DNA of 64,000 nucleotides from a virus, in the IMG/VR virus record IMGVR_UViG_3300035211_000097, positions 31,703-95,702 of that record. One strand, given 5' to 3'. A program made the translations under genes and the position numbers. The notes below the pieces were generated by a model that saw only the letters and a program-made list of their open reading frames with translations, was not told where the DNA came from and did not search any database. Below, piece by piece: positions 27,140 through 35,952 of this stretch; the stretch's first letter is position 1; each line of letters opens with the position of its first letter.

Positions 27140-28198
27140 ATGATTGATTTGATTGTAGGAATAGGTCAGGGCGGTTGCCGTCTGGCAAAAGAGTTTTCAC
27201 AGGGTTTGGATGCACAAGCTGTTTATTGTAATCTCACAAACACGGATTTTTCAAAATTGGACGTATCAAGAAAAGATAAATTTGTGATTGAGGTGGGTGG
27301 TACGGGTAAAGACCCGGAATATGGTGAACATATTGTCAGAAAACACATTGCTAATTATAAGAAGTTCTTGGGGAACTACGAAGCTGAAACGGTTATGGTT
27401 GTGGTCGGTGGTGGCGGTGGTTCTGGGGCCGGTTTTCTTCCGCATACATTGAAATATTTTACAGGAAGAAAACGGGTTATTCTGGTATTCATTTTACCTG
27501 AAGAAAATGAAGGGATTCCTACTAAGCCGAATGCTTTGAAAACATTGAACAAGGTTATTACTGAGTACAGGCAGAAAATAAGTATATGTTTGGTAGATAA
27601 TGAATATCTGGGTAAAGTTCATGGACATTCAGGATCAAATTCGTACTGGGAGTCAGTGAATCGGGCAATTGTGGGATCATTTAAAAAGATTTATTTACTT
27701 ACCAATTTGGAAAAGAATAAAAATTATATTGATGTTTCCAGTGGTTTTAAGGCTTTGGATGAAAAGGATGTCCAGAGGGTTCTGTTTACTGAGAATGGAT
27801 ATGTGGATATTCGGGAGCTGGTACTTCCTGCTACTCGATCAAAGGCAGGAGATTGTATCAAACGAGAATTTGGCAGGTCGAGCATGTTTATGCCTGATTT
27901 AGACAGTAGATCGGCAGGAAGGTGCTTTATCGCTCTGGGTATTCCCGGAGTATATAAAGATCACAAAGAGCATGTGATGAAATATGTCAGTGGCATATTT
28001 TCAGATATGTCTGCTGTGATCAGAACCCCGGACGTTGTCCGGTGTAACTATTATAATAACAAACTTGCAGAGATAAAACTTTTGGTAGGTATGGCTGGTA
28101 TTACTGCAAATTCCAGAATGAAAAAACTGGTAGCTTCAGTGAACCGTGACCTTGAGAAGATGGAAAGCTGTGAGGGGTTATCTGTAATAGATTTTTAA
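27140..28198 (+). CDS. FtsZ/tubulin-like GTPase (TubZ/PhuZ class)
   Basis: 352 residues; ATG with AGGA upstream. The nucleotide-binding fold begins with GIGQGGCRLAKEF (residues 7-19), and the tubulin signature is present as GGGGGSGAG (about residues 90-98), followed by VFILPEENEG and an N/L/K segment. The C-terminal activation-domain-like half ends in a helix (MKKLVASVNRDLEKM). Tubulin homologues polymerise with GTP; phage and plasmid members position or segregate DNA. It stands alone behind its own promoter between primase and recombination genes. The subfamily cannot be fixed by eye. Confidence 0.8.
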   Translation: MIDLIVGIGQGGCRLAKEFSQGLDAQAVYCNLTNTDFSKLDVSRKDKFVIEVGGTGKDPEYGEHIVRKHIANYKKFLGNYEAETVMVVVGGGGGSGAGFLPHTLKYFTGRKRVILVFILPEENEGIPTKPNALKTLNKVITEYRQKISICLVDNEYLGKVHGHSGSNSYWESVNRAIVGSFKKIYLLTNLEKNKNYIDVSSGFKALDEKDVQRVLFTENGYVDIRELVLPATRSKAGDCIKREFGRSSMFMPDLDSRSAGRCFIALGIPGVYKDHKEHVMKYVSGIFSDMSAVIRTPDVVRCNYYNNKLAEIKLLVGMAGITANSRMKKLVASVNRDLEKMESCEGLSVIDF

Positions 28199-28215
28199 GT
28201 GGAGGTTACTAAACG

Positions 28216-28719
28216 ATGAGTGACGAACAGACCAATGAAAAGCAGGAAACCAAAGTAATCCGGTTTACTCTTGCAGGTAAACGGTTCAGAGTTCGTATCG
28301 AAGGTGACTTGGAGCTTACCAGTAAAACCAATGCGGATTTGATAGATCAGTTAAATGTCATTCCGGGACGGCTGGCTTACTGGGGTGCAAAAAGAGCGCA
28401 GGTAGAGTCTGCCGTTGACAAGGCTATGCTTGCGTTTAATCAGTGGATGGCTTCTATGTACTTTAAAGTCAAAGATGCTCTGGTTAAAGAAGGCGAAAAG
28501 AAACCTACTGAAACGCTTATCGGCAATAAAATACTTGTCGATAACGTGGACAAACACATGGAATTGAAAGCGGATATTCGTGAACTGAACGAGTCACTTG
28601 CAATTATCAAAGGTGTGCTTAAGGCATATGAACAGCAGGTGTGGACATTACGTGCAATTGTACAGATGCGAACACATGAACTGGGTTCTATGTCGGACGG
28701 CAATCTCTCGCAGCTATAA
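28216..28719 (+). CDS. Possible UvsY-like recombination mediator
   Basis: 167 residues; ATG with GTGGAGG upstream. A short beta-rich N-terminus (RFTLAGKRFRVRIEG) is followed by long helices (LAYWGAKRAQVESAVDKAML, AYEQQVWTLRAIVQ). The size, helical nature and position directly before the gp32-like SSB and RecA/UvsX genes suit a mediator that loads recombinase on SSB-coated DNA. No diagnostic motif is visible; the call is inference from context. Confidence 0.45.
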   Translation: MSDEQTNEKQETKVIRFTLAGKRFRVRIEGDLELTSKTNADLIDQLNVIPGRLAYWGAKRAQVESAVDKAMLAFNQWMASMYFKVKDALVKEGEKKPTETLIGNKILVDNVDKHMELKADIRELNESLAIIKGVLKAYEQQVWTLRAIVQMRTHELGSMSDGNLSQL

Positions 28720-28730
28720 GGAGTAGTTTT

Positions 28731-29822
28731 ATGCAGAGTTTAAGCAAAAAAGAAGACATTGACAGTACCCTATCGCTATTTGAGCAGCGTACTCAGAATG
28801 TCACAATTCCGAAAGAAAAAACCCCGTGGTATATTCTTTCTCCTGAATTTAAAACAGGATTCAGGCACTGGATTCAGTTGTCGAACGGGAACAAAATTCC
28901 TGTTCCGTGTAAGGGCGGTAATGATGGTAAAGGGTTTGCCCCGGATGTCTGTCCGTTCTGTAAAAAATCTCTGGAATATTACCAGAAAGCCAAAATGCTG
29001 TTACAGCGTGGCAGGGAAAAACAGTCTGAGAAATTGAAAGAGGCAGGGAATTCCATTCGGTCTACTTTTTCAGCACTTTTTCACGCTGTCAGAGGTGTTA
29101 AGGTTTTGGAAATGCAGACTACGAAAACCGGCAAAAAGAAGGTGCTGGTTCCCTACTTTGAAGATATTGATGAAGACGATGAAAACAGTGTCGAAGTAGG
29201 AATTCTGTCTCTTAGTCAGGCACAGTTTGAAAACTTTACTGGGATGATCGGCTCTGAAGAATATCCGTTTATCAAGTCAGGTGATGATCTGACAAACAGG
29301 GTAATCTGGACACAGAAGAAAAAGACATCCAAAAAGAAGAGGTTCCCGGAAGTTGTTTTCTCAGCAGCCAAGCATACATCAGAGAAACCTGATGTTGTGA
29401 TACCTGAAGAACAGCAGAACCTTGAAGACCAGTTTAATATTACAGATGAAGAATTTGAAAACATCTGGAAAGATTTTGCCGGTGACATCGGTGAAGAACT
29501 GGAAAAGCGTGATAAAAAACGCAGCAAAAAGAAACCGCCCGTAGAAGAAGTCGATGAAGACGATGATGATGATGACGAAGAAGCGGACGAGGAAGAAGTC
29601 GAAGTCGAGGACGATGATGATTACGAAGAAGAAGATGAAGACGATGACGACTACGAAGAAGCGGACGAGGATGACACTGATGATCTTCCAGATGATGCCT
29701 ACCTTGATGACGATGAGGACGATTTTGAAGATGACGACCCGGACGATCTGCCCCCGCCTCCGAAAAAGACAAAAGCAAAAACTGGAGGAAAAAAGGGCGG
29801 TAAAGGGAGTGCCAAGCTGTGA
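28731..29822 (+). CDS. gp32-like single-stranded DNA-binding protein with polyacidic tail
   Basis: 363 residues; ATG with AAGGAG upstream. Cysteines at about 60, 74 and 77 (VPCKGG...DVCPFCKKS) and the surrounding sequence fit T4-gp32-type SSBs with a structural zinc. From about residue 272 to 340 the protein is nearly all D and E, far longer than usual SSB acidic tails, and unusually it ends in a basic K/G-rich segment. The acidic tail of SSBs recruits partner proteins. RecA, SbcC and UvsY-like partners are encoded alongside. Confidence 0.75.
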   Translation: MQSLSKKEDIDSTLSLFEQRTQNVTIPKEKTPWYILSPEFKTGFRHWIQLSNGNKIPVPCKGGNDGKGFAPDVCPFCKKSLEYYQKAKMLLQRGREKQSEKLKEAGNSIRSTFSALFHAVRGVKVLEMQTTKTGKKKVLVPYFEDIDEDDENSVEVGILSLSQAQFENFTGMIGSEEYPFIKSGDDLTNRVIWTQKKKTSKKKRFPEVVFSAAKHTSEKPDVVIPEEQQNLEDQFNITDEEFENIWKDFAGDIGEELEKRDKKRSKKKPPVEEVDEDDDDDDEEADEEEVEVEDDDDYEEEDEDDDDYEEADEDDTDDLPDDAYLDDDEDDFEDDDPDDLPPPPKKTKAKTGGKKGGKGSAKL

Positions 29823-30856
29823 GCAAAAAAGAGCAAGAATCTTTTTTAGCCGGGCTTAATAAAGCCATGGGTAACGATGAGGCATTTATGCGTCTCTCCA
29901 CCCGTGATAAAAAGATAGTTACCGGTCTAAGTACCGGTAGCTATCTGCTTAATTATAAAATGTCGGGTAACCCTTTTGTGGGGTGGCAATATGGAAGGAT
30001 TGCTGAAGTTTACGGCCCTGAACAGTCAGGTAAAACTACGCTGACACTGCATACAATCGCAGAGGCGCATAAGCTGGATGCAATGAAAGGGAATAAACAA
30101 GTGATAAATCCTGTTTTCATTGATGCAGAACACACACTCGATCCAGATTATGCTTCAGCTATTGGTGTAGACATGGACAGGCTTTATGTAATGCAACCAG
30201 ACAGCGGTGAGCAGGCATTGACTGGTGTGGAGAAAGCTATAGACACGGGAAGTAAGCTGATAGTGATTGACTCAGTGGCTTCTCTTACTCCACAGGCAGA
30301 GCTTGACGGGGATATGGGTGATTCTCATATGGGTTTACAGGCCCGGCTTATGGGTCAGGCTCTCAGGAAACTGGTAGGAAAAATCAGTAAAAATCAGGCT
30401 CTGGTTATTTTTATAAATCAGCTTAGGATGAAAATAGGGGTTATGTTTGGTAATCCAGAAACTACTCCGGGCGGTAAAGCTTTGAAGTTTTATTCTTCCT
30501 ACAGGCTGGATGTCCGGGCTGCCCGTGGTGATGCTATAAAAGGCAAACAAAGCCTATCAAATATAAAAGCGGACAAGGATGAAAATGAGATAGGTATAAA
30601 AACGAAAATAAAGATCGTTAAAAATAAATTGTACCCTCCGTATAAAAGAGCGTTGCTTCCTATTATTTACGGACGGGGTTTTGACAAGGAAAAAGACATT
30701 GTGAAATTTTTGGAGTTGTGTGGTTATCTTGATGACGGTTTTGAACTTCCATCTTTAGGTAAGACTTATCAGAAACCGATGTTTAAAAAGGTATTAAGCA
30801 AACCAGAAGTGCAGGGAGATGTCTTAGCATTTTTGAAAAGGGAGTTTGTAGAATGA
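29819..30856 (+). CDS. RecA/UvsX-like recombinase
   Basis: GTG start overlapping the SSB stop; 345 residues. The core has Walker A GPEQSGKTT (about residues 66-74), the catalytic region DAEHTLDPDYASAIGVD, Walker B KLIVIDSVASLTP and the L2-like segment GVMFGNPETTPGGKALKF, all typical of RecA. It catalyses strand exchange in recombination-dependent replication and repair. It is coupled to the following Mre11-like nuclease gene by an ATGA overlap. Confidence 0.9.
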   Translation: MSKKEQESFLAGLNKAMGNDEAFMRLSTRDKKIVTGLSTGSYLLNYKMSGNPFVGWQYGRIAEVYGPEQSGKTTLTLHTIAEAHKLDAMKGNKQVINPVFIDAEHTLDPDYASAIGVDMDRLYVMQPDSGEQALTGVEKAIDTGSKLIVIDSVASLTPQAELDGDMGDSHMGLQARLMGQALRKLVGKISKNQALVIFINQLRMKIGVMFGNPETTPGGKALKFYSSYRLDVRAARGDAIKGKQSLSNIKADKDENEIGIKTKIKIVKNKLYPPYKRALLPIIYGRGFDKEKDIVKFLELCGYLDDGFELPSLGKTYQKPMFKKVLSKPEVQGDVLAFLKREFVE

Positions 30857-31974
30857 TAGATGTGTGTGATCCCCATTTCGGGAGAAAGCAGGATACTATT
30901 ATGGTAAAAAACGATATTTTACCTGAATGTGGTTTACCTGAATTGAATTCCAGAACATATGATTTGGTAAATCGTATGAATTATGCTTCTGAGTTTGCAC
31001 AGAAAAATAATCACAGTCTTGTGATTGCTGGTGATGTTTTTAATATTGTATCTCCGAGTACTCGAACTATTTCTATTTTTAATGCATGGTTGGGCCGTAC
31101 ATTAAAAATGGGTGTAGTGGTCTACATTATGCCGGGGAACCATGACAGTACAGTTACATGGGTAAATTCTGGTATGCTCATGGGTTTGGAGTCAGTCATA
31201 ACCAATTTTTATATTATAGACAGGGTTTCTATATGGGAAATAGACGGTATGCGAGTACTGATGATCCCGCATATACCAAGAGATTTAATTACACCGGATA
31301 GCTTTTCTATTTTGAAGGAAGCTGACAAGTATGATCTTGTGGTGGGCCATGGTCAGATTGTAGGAAGCAGTTATGATAACGATTGTTTTTATGAAGCTGG
31401 TAAGGCTGTTGAATTTACGTATGGTATGTTCCCGGAAAACACACAAGTAGTGCTGGGTCATGAGCATGCCTATAAGGTGTACAAAGGCGAGGGTAATGTT
31501 AGAGTTTATTATCCCGGATCAGTAGTTGAAAATAATTTTGGGGAAGCTGGGGATGAAAAGCGGTTCGCTGTGGTGACTAATGGAGTTATCAGTTTTGAAA
31601 ATTATCCTGATTTGAAATACCCGTATATGAACATTGACATCGATCTCACTGAAAAGGATTTCAGCTATACCCCGGATGACATCAGAGATATTTGTCAGGG
31701 AAAAGTGATCAAGGTGAGAGCTACAGCCAAGGATGCTTTAGCTGTAAATCAGGTCAAGATATCACAGGTGATTACCGAGGCTGGTGGTTATGTTGTCCGG
31801 TTTGAAACTATACTTCTGGAAAGTGAAGAAAGGACAGATGTATCTATGATCACAAATCATGATCATCGGGCATTACTTAAAAAATATCTGGCGGGACAAG
31901 ATGATTTAACAAAGGCCGAACGTGATGAAGCGTATTTGATTGGGGAAAAAGTAATTGAGGGAGGTGCTGAATGA
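30853..31974 (+). CDS. SbcD/Mre11-like nuclease subunit (T4 gp47-like)
   Basis: 373 residues; ATG overlaps the recombinase stop. Metallophosphoesterase motifs appear in order: DPHFG (about residue 6), GDVFN (about 60), GNHDS (about 95), VVGHGQ (about 164) and GHEHAY (about 202). With the following SbcC-like ATPase it should form a double-strand-end processing nuclease that feeds RecA/UvsX recombination. Confidence 0.88.
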   Translation: MIDVCDPHFGRKQDTIMVKNDILPECGLPELNSRTYDLVNRMNYASEFAQKNNHSLVIAGDVFNIVSPSTRTISIFNAWLGRTLKMGVVVYIMPGNHDSTVTWVNSGMLMGLESVITNFYIIDRVSIWEIDGMRVLMIPHIPRDLITPDSFSILKEADKYDLVVGHGQIVGSSYDNDCFYEAGKAVEFTYGMFPENTQVVLGHEHAYKVYKGEGNVRVYYPGSVVENNFGEAGDEKRFAVVTNGVISFENYPDLKYPYMNIDIDLTEKDFSYTPDDIRDICQGKVIKVRATAKDALAVNQVKISQVITEAGGYVVRFETILLESEERTDVSMITNHDHRALLKKYLAGQDDLTKAERDEAYLIGEKVIEGGAE

Positions 31975-33974
31975 TCTGTAGAATACAAGGGACTAATTTC
32001 ATGGGGTATGAAAAGGTCGATGTGGATATCAGCGGTTATTCTTCTATTGAAGTTGTGGGGCGTAACGGTTCCGGTAAATCAGCACTGTTGGAAATGGTTA
32101 TTTATGCGTTGTACGGGATTACCCGGCTGGCTACCAAGGAAATATCCAGAAAGCAGGGGGATGGTACACACGAGGTAATCATTTCTTTTGATAATGTGGC
32201 TGGTAATAAGGGAATTCTGGAAATAACCAGAGGATTAAACGCTAAAGGGAACGGGTACGCTTCTGCTACTTTTAATGGGGAGCCGGTGGCTGATGGTTCT
32301 ACCGAGTTGGCTACTTACATAGATAATACGATACAGATGGATTCTGTGATGTATCTTTCCAGTGTATTTTTTGGTCTGTCTGATGAGAAGAAAGGGGATA
32401 AGATGATCAGTGTGACTCCGGCTACTCGTTTGGAAAACCATCAAATACTGGCAAATATCGCTATGTATAAACCGTGGAAAAAGAAGGTCGATATTGAGAA
32501 GAAAAAAGCAGAGAGCGAGTATGATGTTGTGTCCGGGAACGTGGAAGCGTATGAAAAAATACTGGCTGACATCGATGTTACTGAAATAAATAAACAGATC
32601 GAGGATGATCGTAAGGAAGTCGAAAAGATACAGGAGAAAATTGACGGGTTCAAGCTTAATGATCTCCGGGCTAAAATTGAACGAGAAAAAACTTTGGCCG
32701 ATAATATTGAAGAGCTTAAGAGATCGATTAAGGAAAAGAAGGAATTTCTGAGTAAAAAAGTAAAGTCCATAGAGGAATATAAAGAGGATATGGACGAAGC
32801 TGTGGAAAATATTAAGACATATACGTCTGAATTGAAGGAATTGAATACGCAGCGAGAAGAACAGGGTGATCTGCCTGCGTTTGAAAATAAAAAAGTAAAT
32901 ATAACACAAGCTATTGCTGTGATGGAAAGTGATTTGGAATTGCGAGAGGCTGCCGTGCAGGTAGAGCATGATAGCTGTGATTGTCCTCTTTGTAAAAGTA
33001 AAGTGTCTGAGACTGTTGTGAAAAAGTGGAGAGAGGAAATACAAACTTTGCTGGATAAGGTTGCGGCACATAATAATCAGTTGAAGGGCATTGAAACAAA
33101 GATTGCCCTGATAAATACCACAGACGCAAAGATCACACGTAAAACATCGGCTATTGATAATGCAAAGACTGAACGTGATTCTGCTAAAAAAAGTATTGAG
33201 GGTTTTGAGGTAGAGCGAAAAGAGATTGAAGCGAAAATCAGGGACAAGGAAAACCAGTTGAAATCTCAGGAAGCTAAATTTGATGCTGAAGCATATCAGA
33301 AAAGGTATGATGAGGTTAAGCGCATTGAAAGAGAAATTGAAATTCTCAATGATCAGAAATCAGATAAGAATGAAAATATCGCTGTGTTAAATGAAAAGTT
33401 GAAGTCGAAAAAGACTACTGAGGAAAAATTGACAAAGGCTAAAAAGAAAAGAAAGGCTTTACGTATTACTATAAAATTACACGGTGTGGTCTCCAAGGCT
33501 TTTTCAAAGCAAGGGATTCCGATGGATTTGTTACGCTGGTTTAATGCAGAGCTGGAAAAAATAGCTTCCAATGTTTACAAGAAATTTGGAAATGGCTTTA
33601 TTACTATAGAAGAGGTTCCGGGAAAACAGCCGGGTCTGATTTATTATCTGGTTGATGCTTCAGGAAAGAAACACCTGAATGGTTTATCAAAAGGGCAGAA
33701 AATGATGGTGTTTGTATCGCTCAGAGTTGCACTTACTCAGTTGATGCAGAGGATTTCCGGGGTGTATGTGGACTATTTGATATTGGATGAAATCGTGGCC
33801 AATCTGGACGAGGAAAACCGTAGTACGTTGATGAGCCTTATAAATGGAGTTTTGAGCCAGTTTTACAAACAGGTGATTGTTGTTTCACATGCGTCTATGC
33901 GAAACATTTTTAATAAAACGGTCAGCGTGGAGTTGGGTACCGATGGAGTGTCCAGAATCGTTGATCCTGCATGA
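31971..33974 (+). CDS. SbcC/Rad50-like ATPase (T4 gp46-like)
   Basis: 667 residues; ATG overlaps the nuclease stop. An N-terminal Walker A (GRNGSGKSALLE, about 29-40), two long coiled-coil arms rich in E and K, a zinc-hook motif CPLC near residue 336 in the middle, the ABC signature LNGLSKGQKMM (about 568) and Walker B YLILDEIVANLD (about 602) make this a short-armed Rad50 homologue. It controls the partner nuclease on DNA ends. Confidence 0.9.
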   Translation: MICRIQGTNFMGYEKVDVDISGYSSIEVVGRNGSGKSALLEMVIYALYGITRLATKEISRKQGDGTHEVIISFDNVAGNKGILEITRGLNAKGNGYASATFNGEPVADGSTELATYIDNTIQMDSVMYLSSVFFGLSDEKKGDKMISVTPATRLENHQILANIAMYKPWKKKVDIEKKKAESEYDVVSGNVEAYEKILADIDVTEINKQIEDDRKEVEKIQEKIDGFKLNDLRAKIEREKTLADNIEELKRSIKEKKEFLSKKVKSIEEYKEDMDEAVENIKTYTSELKELNTQREEQGDLPAFENKKVNITQAIAVMESDLELREAAVQVEHDSCDCPLCKSKVSETVVKKWREEIQTLLDKVAAHNNQLKGIETKIALINTTDAKITRKTSAIDNAKTERDSAKKSIEGFEVERKEIEAKIRDKENQLKSQEAKFDAEAYQKRYDEVKRIEREIEILNDQKSDKNENIAVLNEKLKSKKTTEEKLTKAKKKRKALRITIKLHGVVSKAFSKQGIPMDLLRWFNAELEKIASNVYKKFGNGFITIEEVPGKQPGLIYYLVDASGKKHLNGLSKGQKMMVFVSLRVALTQLMQRISGVYVDYLILDEIVANLDEENRSTLMSLINGVLSQFYKQVIVVSHASMRNIFNKTVSVELGTDGVSRIVDPA

Positions 33975-34335
33975 AGCTAAAAGTATTGATGACTGGAATA
34001 AGAGGGTTTTACAGCGAGACCGCTATTGTAGGCTTTGTACTGGTGCTGTACCGGCTACTGATCCTCACCATCTGATTTTCAGACGGTATAAGAAAACGTG
34101 GCTAATTTTAGAAAACGGAGTGGGATTATGTCGGAAACATCATACATGGATACACAAGAAGGGAGGGTTGAGGCTGTGGAAGATAATAACGTGGCTGATA
34201 AGGGAAGACCTATATTTGAAACTGATAAACCTGTCAGGAGCTACTTTCCGGGACAAGAGTTCCGGGATGGTCAGGCCGAAGCCATTGAAGCCATTGAAAA
34301 TGCCTACAAGCAGGGATATAAATTCGTTATTTTAG
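33943..34335 (+). CDS. HNH endonuclease-like protein overlapping both neighbours
   Basis: ATG at 33943 with GGAG upstream lies inside the end of the SbcC gene. The first 75 residues carry an HNH/zinc domain (RDRYCRLC, DPHHLIFRR, GVGLCRKHHTWIH). After about position 34170 the frame is merely open across the beginning of the helicase gene and the remaining residues look unnatural (basic, no motif). Either the protein has a long out-of-frame overlap or an error or frameshift has extended it. The domain itself is convincing. Confidence 0.6.
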   Translation: MECPESLILHEAKSIDDWNKRVLQRDRYCRLCTGAVPATDPHHLIFRRYKKTWLILENGVGLCRKHHTWIHKKGGLRLWKIITWLIREDLYLKLINLSGATFRDKSSGMVRPKPLKPLKMPTSRDINSLF

Positions 34336-35756
34336 AGGCCCCGACAGGAAGTGGTAAATCTTTTATTGCCGGGGCGTTTGCAAATGCTGTGAAAGATACA
34401 CATATGCTGACTATTCAGAAAATTCTTCAGGATCAGTACCAGAGGGATTTTCCTGATTATTATGTGATGAAAGGCAGAAACGCTTATAACTGTTTGATGG
34501 AAGTAGGTGAGACCTGTGCGAAAGGGCCGTGTCAGAGGGATAAGAGAATTTCCTGTTCTGATTGTCCATATAAGATTGCCAGAAGGCAGGCTCTGGAAGC
34601 CAAGGTTACTATTAATAATTTTGATAGTTTTTATTATCAGAATCGTCTGTCTATTGGGTATCCTCCCCGGACATTGATGATTGTAGATGAGGCTCATAAC
34701 ATTGAAAGGAAATATTTGGATTTCATCTCTTTTACGATTTCATCAAAAGAAGATATGACTGGTATTCATATTCCTGAATATGACAAGCTGAGTGAGTATG
34801 CTGAGTTTATGCAAGATTATGAAGTTGAAGTTACTAAGCAGTTGGGATGGCTCACTGAATTATATGAAAATGGTACCTTACCAAAAGATCAGGTGGCGGT
34901 CATGCGTAAACTTCAGATTTTACAACGGAAGATCAGGATTTTTCTGAGGAAGCATGAAACGGTAGAATATGTTTTTGACTATGAAGATAGAGGCATGGTT
35001 CAGAAACTCACGCTGAGGCCTGTTATGGTAGACGATGAAATACCAAATGATCTTTTTGTACATTCCGATTTTGTTCTCATGATGTCTGCTACAATACTGG
35101 ATAAGGAATTATTCTGTGAAGGTATCGGGCTTGATCCTGAAGAGGTGCGGATGATTCAGATGGGTAGTCAGTTTCCTAAAAAGAATAGGCCTATTTTTAA
35201 GAAGTATGCCGGGTATATGTCTTATAAGCATATTCACAAAACAAAGCCGTTGATGCTCAGTCTGGTAGAGATGATTTTGGAACAGTACCCGGAAAGGAAA
35301 GGTATTATTCAGACACATACAGAAAATATTGCTGAGTATATCAGGACAAATATTGACGATGCTTTTTATGATCGGCTTACCTTTAATAAGGATTATTTGA
35401 CTCCCATGGATATGTTGGAGGCGCATAAAAATAAACCGGGGTCTTTTATTGTTGCCAGTGGTCTTCGGGAAGGACTGGACTTGAAAGGCGATCTTTCACA
35501 GATACAGATTTTCTGTAAGGTTCCTTACCCATCATTGGCAGATAAGCAGGTGAAAAGACGAGCGGAAATATCTCAGGAATGGTATGGGTACATTACAGCG
35601 CATATGCTGGTACAGGCTCTGGGCCGATCCATCAGATCGAAAAAGGATAAGGCACTTACTTTTATTCTGGATCGAAGTTTTGATCAGTTTATGTTTCGTA
35701 ATGGGTATTTTATCCCGGATTATATTAAGGAGGCCATCGTTGGCAAATCTAAATGA
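34128..35756 (+). CDS. DinG/XPD-like superfamily 2 helicase
   Basis: ATG at 34128 (GGAG seven bases upstream) is preferred; GTG at 34176 behind GGGAGGG is an alternative that shortens the overlap with the HNH gene. 542 residues. Walker A EAPTGSGKSF (about 68-77), four cysteines (NCLM...TCAKGPC...SCSDC, about 120-147) as in the iron-sulphur cluster of XPD/DinG, the DEAH box IVDEAHN (about 185) and the C-terminal motif QALGRSIRS (about 495) identify the family. It unwinds DNA 5'-3', probably in repair or replication restart. Confidence 0.85.
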   Translation: MSETSYMDTQEGRVEAVEDNNVADKGRPIFETDKPVRSYFPGQEFRDGQAEAIEAIENAYKQGYKFVILEAPTGSGKSFIAGAFANAVKDTHMLTIQKILQDQYQRDFPDYYVMKGRNAYNCLMEVGETCAKGPCQRDKRISCSDCPYKIARRQALEAKVTINNFDSFYYQNRLSIGYPPRTLMIVDEAHNIERKYLDFISFTISSKEDMTGIHIPEYDKLSEYAEFMQDYEVEVTKQLGWLTELYENGTLPKDQVAVMRKLQILQRKIRIFLRKHETVEYVFDYEDRGMVQKLTLRPVMVDDEIPNDLFVHSDFVLMMSATILDKELFCEGIGLDPEEVRMIQMGSQFPKKNRPIFKKYAGYMSYKHIHKTKPLMLSLVEMILEQYPERKGIIQTHTENIAEYIRTNIDDAFYDRLTFNKDYLTPMDMLEAHKNKPGSFIVASGLREGLDLKGDLSQIQIFCKVPYPSLADKQVKRRAEISQEWYGYITAHMLVQALGRSIRSKKDKALTFILDRSFDQFMFRNGYFIPDYIKEAIVGKSK

Positions 35757-35952
35757 TTATCAGGATGATAAGCAGGATTATTTGAAAAGGATTGATGATC
35801 TTGAGACTGATGCAAGGATAAGTATCTGGGAAGAGGGATTTTTAATAAGCATACGGCAACGTCTGGAAAGAGGTCGAGATTTGACAGATGATCAGATATT
35901 AAAACTGGAAGAAATAGAGAAAGAGGTGGAGGAAAGGGAGTATTATGGTTGA
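35740..35952 (+). CDS. Small acidic helical protein
   Basis: TTG start at 35740, chosen because AAGGAGG (35727-35733) is six bases upstream; it overlaps the helicase end. 70 residues, almost wholly helical and charged (LERGRDLTDDQILKLEEIEK). No family recognised. It overlaps the exonuclease gene that follows, so it belongs to the replication operon. Confidence 0.55.
   Translation: MANLNDYQDDKQDYLKRIDDLETDARISIWEEGFLISIRQRLERGRDLTDDQILKLEEIEKEVEEREYYG

Noticed and set aside
29440-29901. Minus-strand frame opposite the SSB acidic tract
   Set aside because: The R/H/L-rich composition is simply the complement of the D/E repeat.
32235-33071. 278-residue open frame on the minus strand
   Set aside because: It mirrors the coiled-coil region of the SbcC-like gene, where K/E-rich codons leave few stops on the opposite strand. 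No ribosome binding site or motif.
33877-33942. Longer N-terminus for the HNH protein
   Set aside because: The extra residues are an out-of-frame reading of the conserved SbcC C-terminus; the ATG at 33943 has a better ribosome binding site.
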